DNA from: Planctomycetota bacterium
GTDB taxonomy: Bacteria > Planctomycetota > Phycisphaerae > Sedimentisphaerales > Anaerobacaceae
Reading direction: 5' to 3'
Length of the DNA stretch: 12,235 nt
Assembly: GCA_017885385.1 (NCBI GenBank)
Contig: JAFNGF010000341.1
Span: 2,065 to 14,299, forward strand
Positions 8,092 through 12,235 of the stretch are shown here, in pieces (within the stretch, counting starts at the first letter, position 1; the number at the start of each line of letters is the position of its first letter). Both the position numbers and the translations under genes were made by a program. A model generated the notes under the pieces. That model saw nothing but the letters and a program-made list of their open reading frames with translations. It did not search any database and had not been told where the DNA came from.

Positions 8092-8173
8092 CGCCGCTAA
8101 AGCCCACCGCTGGCTGCGATCCCCATCCTGAAGAAAAGAGGCACGAGCGAGGGGCAACCAGCGGCGATTTTTT
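8092..8173 (+). repeat. Nested inverted repeat ending in a T tract
   Basis: CCGCTGG at 8107-8113 pairs with CCAGCGG at 8158-8164, with CCCC at 8121-8124 facing GGGG at 8151-8154 inside. An alternative stem uses CGCCGCT at 8092-8098 with AGCGGCG at 8160-8166. Both use the same right arm, so they exclude each other. T6 follows at 8168-8173. This could be a second terminator, an attenuator or a copy of an interspersed repeat. The stretch 8007-8251 has no credible ORF. Confidence 0.45.
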
Positions 8174-8219
8174 GCGCACATTTTGGGCGTGAAACTACAC
8201 TATATAACGAAAGCTAATC
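8166..8219 (+). repeat. 54-base leader repeat, copy A (before the small ORF)
   Basis: This copy aligns without gaps to 8483-8536 with 45 of 54 identical bases by hand count. The shared core reads T5-6, GCGC, CATT, TGGGCGT, then AACTACACTATAT and ACG. It ends 32 bases before the ATG at 8252. The TATAT part could be a -10 region, but no standard -35 box fits. Confidence 0.75.
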
Positions 8220-8251
8220 CGCAAATCCCACAGAATTAAGAGACGCAAAAA

Positions 8252-8437
8252 ATGGAAAGAAACTACTTTATAAGGCCCGCGTGGACACATAATGGCTCAG
8301 TAAGAACAGACCTGCCGTTACTTGTATTCCCAAAGGCAAGAAAAAGACAAGTGGCGGCAGCAGTACACGTAGGCCAGCTCTGCTGTGTCGGAAGGATATA
8401 TCTGAAGACGGGCGACGGCTTGGTAAGAATAAGATGA
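8252..8437 (+). CDS. Possible small protein of 61 residues, function unknown
   Basis: I do not recognise this peptide. It begins MERNYFIRPAWTH, contains two adjacent cysteines (GQLCCVGRIY) and is strongly basic, ending GLVRIR. In its favour, its start lies 32 bases after leader copy A, much as the first sigma gene starts 29 bases after copy B. Against it, the upstream region has only a weak purine-rich site, every arginine codon is AGA or AGG and every isoleucine codon is ATA, unlike the neighbouring genes. No terminator is seen between it and the sigma gene, so if transcribed it could act as a leader ORF. It may equally be a chance ORF in duplicated noncoding DNA. Confidence 0.28.
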   Translation: MERNYFIRPAWTHNGSVRTDLPLLVFPKARKRQVAAAVHVGQLCCVGRIYLKTGDGLVRIR

Positions 8438-8482
8438 ACACTGGCGTTCCGCTCACAATAAATATAGAATGTCAAGAAATTC

Positions 8483-8536
8483 AATTTTTCGCGCGCATTC
8501 TGGGCGTCTAACTACACTATATTACGGAAGCTGATC
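8483..8536 (+). repeat. 54-base leader repeat, copy B (before ECF sigma gene 1)
   Basis: This is the partner of copy A, 317 bases downstream, in direct orientation. It ends 29 bases before the sigma start codon. Conservation of the ACTACACTATAT block in both copies, while the flanks differ, suggests a promoter or operator shared by both transcription starts. Confidence 0.75.
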
Positions 8537-8540
8537 AGCT
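8529..8540. promoter_or_regulatory. 12-base perfect palindrome in the leader of sigma gene 1
   Basis: AGCTGATCAGCT is a perfect palindrome centred on GATC that ends 26 bases before the ATG at 8566. Copy A lacks it. A 14-base GATC-centred palindrome occupies the matching place before sigma gene 2. Confidence 0.4.
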
Positions 8541-8565
8541 AAAGCTATGATTCGGCAGAGGCAAG

Positions 8566-9150
8566 ATGACAATAGCAATAAAAGAACGCTCTGAAGAACA
8601 AATAGTTGAAGCAGCCCAAAATGGCCATTTGGAAAGCTTCGGTGCTCTTTACCAACGATATTACAGCTCTATGGTTGCATTAGCTTATTCTGTGCTTGGT
8701 GATAGAGACTCTGCCGAAGACGCGGCGCAAGAAGTCTTTGCCACTGCCTGCCGCCAGCTTACCTCACTGAGGCACAGCAATAAGTTCGGCGCCTGGCTGG
8801 CCGGCATCTGCAGAAACACCGCAAGGCAAATGCTAAGAGTAAAAGGCAAAACCACGTCTTTCTGTGACCCTGCGAAGCGGGAACCCTCAGATACGCGGCA
8901 GCCGGCTGAAAACACGGACGGGCAGGAACATCGCCGGGACGCAATCCGCCAGGCGGTTTGGAGACTGCCGCCGGCTGAACGAGAATTGATTGTTTTGCGT
9001 TACTACAATGGGTTTTCTCATGCCCAGCTCTCCAGAGTCTTAGATATTTCGTCATCAGCCGTTAACGGAAGACTTATAAGGGCAAAACGAAAAATTGCAG
9101 CGTACTTAAAACGCAACGGCTTCACAGGAGAAGATTATGAAACCTCTTGA
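8566..9150 (+). CDS. ECF-type RNA polymerase sigma factor 1
   Basis: This is an alternative sigma-70 family factor of the extracytoplasmic function type, 194 residues. Region 2 covers about 24-87: FGALYQRYYSSMVALAYSVLGD, then DSAEDAAQEVFATA, the core-binding and -10 recognition helices, and FGAWLAGICRNTARQML. A linker (about 90-122) contains the repeat-like DPAKREP. Region 4 covers about 125-187, with RLPPAERELIVLRYYNGFSHAQLSRVL and the helix-turn-helix ISSSAVNGRLIRAKRKI. Only regions 2 and 4 are present, as is normal for the class. The start at 8566 follows AGAGG by 4 bases. The next gene starts inside this one (14-base overlap), implying translational coupling and a functional pair. Leader copy B and a palindrome lie just upstream and may mediate autoregulation. 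The ECF subgroup could not be assigned. Confidence 0.94.
   Translation: MTIAIKERSEEQIVEAAQNGHLESFGALYQRYYSSMVALAYSVLGDRDSAEDAAQEVFATACRQLTSLRHSNKFGAWLAGICRNTARQMLRVKGKTTSFCDPAKREPSDTRQPAENTDGQEHRRDAIRQAVWRLPPAERELIVLRYYNGFSHAQLSRVLDISSSAVNGRLIRAKRKIAAYLKRNGFTGEDYETS
8868..8881 (+). repeat. In-frame mini-hairpin in the sigma factor linker
   Basis: CCCTGCGAAGCGGG can fold with CCC/GGG and GC/GC pairs around a GAA loop with one bulged T. It encodes part of DPAKREP between sigma regions 2 and 4. It differs from 7138-7153 by single bases, which suggests a small repeat family. Confidence 0.35.
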
Positions 9151-10402
9151 AAACGAAAACTGGCTTGACGAAGCTCTCACAAAAGCTATTGGCTGCGAAA
9201 AATCACAGCCCAACTTCGAGAAATGGAAACAGGACCATCCGGAAGCCGTTGAAATGTTAACCTCGCGGGCACGCCGAGAACCGGCAGCATTTGTGCGCCC
9301 GCTAAGGCTAAGGAGAATAATCATGTACAAGACGATCACGAAATTAGCCGCTGCGGCGATAATTATTATCGGCGTTACCTTCGGGTTAACCACCTTGTTA
9401 AATCATGGTACACCCGCATACGCCCTTGACCAGACTATCGAAGCCAACCACAGCGTCCGCTACATCCACATCAAAGACTTTGACCGGTCGCACCAGGACG
9501 AGCCGAAGGAATTCTGGGTAGAATGTGACGAATTTGGACAGATAAAAAATGCACGCTGGTATATGCCGGAATGGGGTGCTCCTGAGGACGGAGCCAAAGT
9601 AGGCGTCTGGAACGATGGGATAGCACAAGTATGGTTCAAAAAGAAAAACAGCATCCTAATCTTTAGAAACAAAACAGTCGCTGCGATGATGCTCAACCTG
9701 GTAGAGAAATCCGATCCAAGACTGGCTGTCCAACGGCTATACGAACTACAGCAGCAAGGCAAAGTAAAAATAGCGATTGATGAGCCCAGCGATAAGGCTG
9801 AACCAATCGTTGTAACAGCAACTTACCCGCCCGAAGATTCCAGACCCGGCCGGCGTCACGTTCTTTACGTCGACCAGGCTACCAAACTTGTGAACGCCAT
9901 TGAATTCTATCAATTAAAAGACGGCCAATACGAATATCAAGGCGTACAAGAACACTACGATTACAATGTCCCAATTGACGCAAAAATGTTCGCCCTTGAC
10001 GACGAGGTTCCTGCCGATGTTATCCGTGTTGACCAGGTAACCCAGGAAGTCGGCCTGGCTCAGGGAGAACTTACTGGCGAGCAAGTTGCTGTCGAAGTTG
10101 TCCGCCAGTTCTTTGAAGCTCTGATAAAGAAGGATTATGAAAAAGCTGGAATGTTATTCGGAGGTATACCCGCGAGTAATATCCAACAGTGGTACGGCAA
10201 ACTAAATGTTGTAAGGATAGTTTCGATTGACAAGCCAAGACCACATCCTATTCCAGGCGTGGGAGGATTTGTTGTGCCCTGTGAAGTTGAACTTCAGGCC
10301 AAAGATGGCACTAAGTCAATCTGGAAACCGTATGGACCTGCTGTGCGTCCGGTTGATCCGGAGAGCCAACCTCACCGCTGGAATCTGCACGGCGGGATTT
10401 AG
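9137..10402 (+). CDS. Single-pass membrane protein with LolA-like and NTF2-like outer domains; putative partner of sigma factor 1
   Basis: The product has 421 residues. Residues 1-62 are a soluble cytosolic segment (NFEKWKQDHPEAVEML) that could hold the sigma factor. Residues about 67-87 form one transmembrane helix (TKLAAAAIIIIGVTFGLTTLL). About 95-305 resemble the LolA/outer-membrane lipoprotein-sorting fold often paired with ECF factors in planctomycetes (YALDQTIEANHSVRYIHI at the start, IDAKMFALDDEVPADV near the end). About 312-421 look NTF2-like (VAVEVVRQFFEALIKKDYEKAGMLFGG, ending HRWNLHGGI). No zinc anti-sigma HxxxCxxC motif is present; one cysteine (C20) lies in the N-terminus. The start at 9137 has AGGAG 6 bases upstream and overlaps the sigma gene by 14 bases. 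An internal start at 9323 is also plausible (separate entry). An anti-sigma or envelope-sensor role is inferred from position and topology. Confidence 0.8.
   Translation: MKPLENENWLDEALTKAIGCEKSQPNFEKWKQDHPEAVEMLTSRARREPAAFVRPLRLRRIIMYKTITKLAAAAIIIIGVTFGLTTLLNHGTPAYALDQTIEANHSVRYIHIKDFDRSHQDEPKEFWVECDEFGQIKNARWYMPEWGAPEDGAKVGVWNDGIAQVWFKKKNSILIFRNKTVAAMMLNLVEKSDPRLAVQRLYELQQQGKVKIAIDEPSDKAEPIVVTATYPPEDSRPGRRHVLYVDQATKLVNAIEFYQLKDGQYEYQGVQEHYDYNVPIDAKMFALDDEVPADVIRVDQVTQEVGLAQGELTGEQVAVEVVRQFFEALIKKDYEKAGMLFGGIPASNIQQWYGKLNVVRIVSIDKPRPHPIPGVGGFVVPCEVELQAKDGTKSIWKPYGPAVRPVDPESQPHRWNLHGGI
9311..9325 (+). promoter_or_regulatory. Internal ribosome binding site and ATG before the membrane helix
   Basis: AGGAG at 9311-9315 stands exactly 7 bases before an in-frame ATG at 9323 (Met63). 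Starting here would give a 359-residue protein that begins MYKTITKLAAAA, lacks the cytosolic segment and keeps the helix and outer domains. The second module has the same layout at 11360-11373. Confidence 0.5.
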
Positions 10403-10413
10403 AACAGATGTAG

Positions 10414-10467
10414 GGTGGGGCTTTCGTCCTTCGCAGTAGCTCTGCTACGGAGAATGGATGCCCCACC
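10414..10467. repeat. Intergenic inverted repeat with inner hairpin
   Basis: GGTGGGGC at 10414-10421 pairs with GCCCCACC at 10460-10467. Inside, GTAGC at 10436-10440 pairs with GCTAC at 10444-10448 around TCT. It lies between the stop codon at 10402 and the terminator. It has no coding potential and looks like a miniature interspersed palindrome. Confidence 0.55.
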
Positions 10468-10488
10468 ACTTTCTCTGCGTCGCAAACA

Positions 10489-10525
10489 GGCTGGCCCCTG
10501 CTTAAATCAGGGGTCGGCCTTTTTT
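10489..10525 (+). terminator. Intrinsic terminator after sigma module 1
   Basis: A 12-base-pair stem (10489-10500 with 10508-10519, two G-U pairs) closes a 7-base loop and is followed by T6 at 10520-10525. Confidence 0.88.
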
Positions 10526-10571
10526 ATGCGCATTCTACGGGCAAATCGCCGCTTTGGGGCAAATACAAAAA

Positions 10572-10600
10572 GTGGCAAAAAAGTCTGATCGCCTTATACT
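10572..10600 (+). promoter_or_regulatory. Possible promoter of sigma module 2
   Basis: GTGGCA (10572-10577) and TATACT (10595-10600) are 17 bases apart, a sigma-70-like pair with a fair -10 and a mediocre -35. The inverted repeat ACGATT/AATCGT (10604-10609 and 10615-10620) begins at the expected transcription start and could be an operator or leader hairpin. Confidence 0.4.
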
Positions 10601-10631
10601 AAAACGATTAGTTGAATCGTGATATTAGCGA

Positions 10632-10645
10632 CGAACGATCGTTCG
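10632..10645. promoter_or_regulatory. 14-base perfect palindrome in the leader of sigma gene 2
   Basis: CGAACGATCGTTCG is perfectly palindromic, centred on GATC, and ends 25 bases before the ATG at 10670. It could be a protein site or a hairpin just ahead of the ribosome binding site. Confidence 0.45.
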
Positions 10646-10669
10646 CAAGAATGAAGCCGAGAGGCGTAG

Positions 10670-11212
10670 ATGATAGAAGACGAACTGCTCAAGTGGAGAT
10701 TCAAACGCGGCAGTAAAGACGCCCTGCGCCGTATCTACGAGAAGTACCTGAACTATTTACTGACGTTGGCGATGGCTCTTCTTAGCGACGCTGGCACGGC
10801 AGAGGATGTTGTACACGATGTTTTTGTTTCCTTTGCAGGCTCTACAGAGAACTTCAAGCTGAGCGGAAGTCTTCGAGGCTATCTGGCAAGCTGCGTTCTC
10901 AATCGCGCGCGTGACCATATTCGAAGCACTCGCCGGCAGACCGTGGCGGCGGCTGGGGCAAATTCCGCAAGCTCAGACCCATACGCGCCGGAACAATCGG
11001 TGATATGCACCGAAGAATCAGTAAGGCTGAATCGGGCGATAGCTGAGCTTCCAGACGACCAGCGAGAAACAATAATCCTTCGCGTAAAGGGCGAAATGAA
11101 ATTCAAAGAAATAGCCAGGCTGCAAGGCGTCTCAGTCAATACGGTCCAGGGCCGGTACCGGTACGGATTGAGTAAATTGCGGTCAATCCTGAATGGCGAG
11201 GTGGAAAAATGA
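10670..11212 (+). CDS. ECF-type RNA polymerase sigma factor 2
   Basis: This is an alternative sigma factor of the ECF class, 180 residues. Region 2 covers about 18-87: LRRIYEKYLNYLLTLAMALL, then GTAEDVVHDVFVSFAG, then LRGYLASCVLNRARDHIRS. The linker is rich in Ala and Ser (about 88-115). Region 4 covers about 120-176: AIAELPDDQRETIILRVKG, then FKEIARLQGVSVNTVQGRYRYGLSKL, with a standard helix-turn-helix. It is clearly different from sigma factor 1, so the two modules are not a recent duplication of the sigma gene. The start at 10670 has GAGAGG 5 bases upstream. Its stop overlaps the next start by 4 bases (ATGA), a standard sign of coupled translation with its partner. A possible promoter and two inverted repeats occupy the leader. 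Confidence 0.94.
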   Translation: MIEDELLKWRFKRGSKDALRRIYEKYLNYLLTLAMALLSDAGTAEDVVHDVFVSFAGSTENFKLSGSLRGYLASCVLNRARDHIRSTRRQTVAAAGANSASSDPYAPEQSVICTEESVRLNRAIAELPDDQRETIILRVKGEMKFKEIARLQGVSVNTVQGRYRYGLSKLRSILNGEVEK

Positions 11213-12141
11213 GACGCGCAGATAATACGGAACAAATCATTAAGGAAAACCTGAGTTTTACCGCCAGCGCCGCAATGCACAATCGAATTCTGAATGACGT
11301 TCTGGCGGCCCAAGAACAAGCCAAGCAAACTAAATCGGGTTTAGCCCAGGCTAACCTCTGGAGAACAATTATGAAAAGTCCAATTACAAAAATCGCTGCC
11401 GTAATCACTGTGGTCTGTGCCTTGATTGGCTCGCTTTGGCTGCTCGACCGGGGCACAGGCGTTGCGTTCGGACAAGTTATCGAGAACGTGACAAAAGCCG
11501 AGTCGGTGAGTTTTTTATTCAAGCAAAAGATTGGCGATCAGCCGGTCTTCGTATCTAAAGTGTACATTCAACACAAAAAAGTGCGGTTGGACATCCTTGG
11601 AGCACAAGGACAGCAGCAGAGTGTAGAGCAACTACAAAAGGAAATGCAGCGCAGAAATCTGACGAGCCTTCTGAGCATGATCGGAGATTTCACGCACAAA
11701 TATGCCCTGGAGCTTGACCATTTCCGCAGAACCTACAAGAAAACCGAGTTGGACGATAGAACTGTCGCGGAATTCACCAAAGCTAATCTCATCGAGCAGT
11801 TCCGCAATGCTAAGGAGGAAAATGCGGAATGGGTCAGCCAAGAGATGCAGGACGGACGTGTGATCGACGTGTATGTGATCAGAGATGTCAAGCTTATGGG
11901 CATCGAGGCCGAGCTATCGGGACAGGAAGGAAGCAGGATGAAGGTTTGGGTGGAACGCAAAAGCGGCCTGCCTGTCAGAATTCTGTTAGAAGCCTCATTC
12001 GATGTAGAGGGCAAAAGCAAAGATTGGCTAGAGTTCTACGATTTCGCCTGGAACGAACCTGTCGATGAGGACCTGTTCAACCTCGAAGCGCCAGAAGGCT
12101 ACTACACGTACACGCTCGCGGAGCCACCCGTACCGGACTGA
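11209..12141 (+). CDS. Single-pass membrane protein with LolA-like outer domain; putative partner of sigma factor 2
   Basis: The product has 310 residues. Residues 1-54 are a soluble cytosolic segment (FTASAAMHNRILNDVLAAQEQ) of a kind I associate with planctomycete sigma-linked membrane proteins. Residues about 59-79 form a transmembrane helix (TKIAAVITVVCALIGSLWLLD). About 88-305 form a LolA-like domain that begins GQVIENVTKAESVSFLFKQK and ends with the typical FAWNEPVDEDLFNLEAPEGY. Unlike the partner of sigma factor 1, it has no NTF2-like extension, which accounts for most of the length difference. It starts within the sigma stop codon, so the two are co-translated. It is expected to hold or release the sigma factor in response to an envelope signal, but no known anti-sigma motif is visible. 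An internal ATG at 11371 offers a second start. A terminator follows after 32 bases. Confidence 0.8.
   Translation: MRRADNTEQIIKENLSFTASAAMHNRILNDVLAAQEQAKQTKSGLAQANLWRTIMKSPITKIAAVITVVCALIGSLWLLDRGTGVAFGQVIENVTKAESVSFLFKQKIGDQPVFVSKVYIQHKKVRLDILGAQGQQQSVEQLQKEMQRRNLTSLLSMIGDFTHKYALELDHFRRTYKKTELDDRTVAEFTKANLIEQFRNAKEENAEWVSQEMQDGRVIDVYVIRDVKLMGIEAELSGQEGSRMKVWVERKSGLPVRILLEASFDVEGKSKDWLEFYDFAWNEPVDEDLFNLEAPEGYYTYTLAEPPVPD
11360..11373 (+). promoter_or_regulatory. Internal ribosome binding site and ATG before the membrane helix
   Basis: GGAG at 11360-11363 stands exactly 7 bases before an in-frame ATG at 11371 (Met55). The shorter product would begin MKSPITKIAAV and have 256 residues. Spacing and position relative to the helix match the site at 9311-9325. 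Confidence 0.5.
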
Positions 12142-12173
12142 GATGCGTTTTGACTAACGTAAGTGCCCCCTAC

Positions 12174-12204
12174 AAGGCCGGGCTGGTTTGGCCCGGCCTT
12201 TTTT
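12174..12204 (+). terminator. Intrinsic terminator after sigma module 2
   Basis: AAGGCCGGGC at 12174-12183 pairs perfectly with GCCCGGCCTT at 12191-12200 around a 7-base loop; the T tract runs to 12204. The remaining 31 bases of the window contain no feature I can support. Confidence 0.9.
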
Positions 12205-12235
12205 ATGCGCGCGGTTCGGTCTGCGCCGGGGCCTG

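Noticed and set aside
2192..8177. Exact 14-base word GCGATTTTTTGCGC at 2192-2205 and 8164-8177
   Set aside because: It has low complexity (T6 core) and one chance copy in a window this long is plausible; the order of neighbouring words differs, so I do not treat it as a shared element.
8263..8484. Minus-strand frame of 73 codons between the leader repeats
   Set aside because: It runs into leader copy B, has no ribosome site and overlaps the better-placed plus-strand frame.
1..12235. CRISPR arrays, tRNA or rRNA genes, transposases, toxin-antitoxin or phage genes
   Set aside because: I looked for regularly spaced repeats, tRNA-like clover-leaf segments and mobile-element proteins and saw none.

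Overview
The window looks like a chromosomal segment of a planctomycete, probably of the Phycisphaerae/Sedimentisphaerales kind. This is inferred from gene content, not from a database search. The signs are secreted DUF4838 and DUF1080 proteins, an M1 peptidase fused to HEAT repeats, two ECF sigma factors each followed by a membrane-anchored LolA-like protein, and short palindromic repeats read through in frame. No tRNA, rRNA, CRISPR array, transposase or phage gene was seen.

Layout. (1) 1-630: the C-terminal part of a CcsA/ResC-type cytochrome c assembly protein, cut by the window edge and carrying a repeat-derived insert. (2) 680-2083, minus strand: a diheme cytochrome c peroxidase-like protein, convergent with ccsA; it is a plausible client of the same haem-attachment system. 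(3) 2084-2506: a 423-base divergent intergenic region in which one 13-base word sits upstream of each flanking gene, read towards each. (4) 2507-8006, plus strand: three exported proteins, namely a DUF4838 glycosidase-like protein, an M1 aminopeptidase with HEAT and coiled-coil extensions, and a DUF1080 (3-keto-disaccharide hydrolase-like) lipoprotein. They suggest breakdown of glycans and peptides outside the cytoplasm. A hairpin terminator follows. (5) 8007-8565: noncoding sequence with a nested inverted repeat, two copies of a 54-base leader repeat, and a doubtful 61-codon ORF behind the first copy. (6) 8566-10402: ECF sigma factor 1 overlapping the gene of a 421-residue single-pass membrane protein (LolA-like plus NTF2-like), then a terminator. 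(7) 10670-12141: ECF sigma factor 2 with a 4-base overlap to a 310-residue single-pass LolA-like protein, then a terminator.

The most interesting part is the pair of sigma/membrane-protein modules. In both, the downstream gene has a short cytosolic N-terminus, then an internal in-frame ATG with a good ribosome binding site exactly 7 bases upstream, just before the transmembrane helix. Both sigma genes have a perfect GATC-centred palindrome ending about 25 bases before the start codon. Both modules end in terminators followed by the same 17-base junction. I infer two related envelope-sensing switches, possibly with dual translation products. The partner proteins are not recognisable as a classic zinc anti-sigma factor, so their regulatory role is inferred from position and topology.
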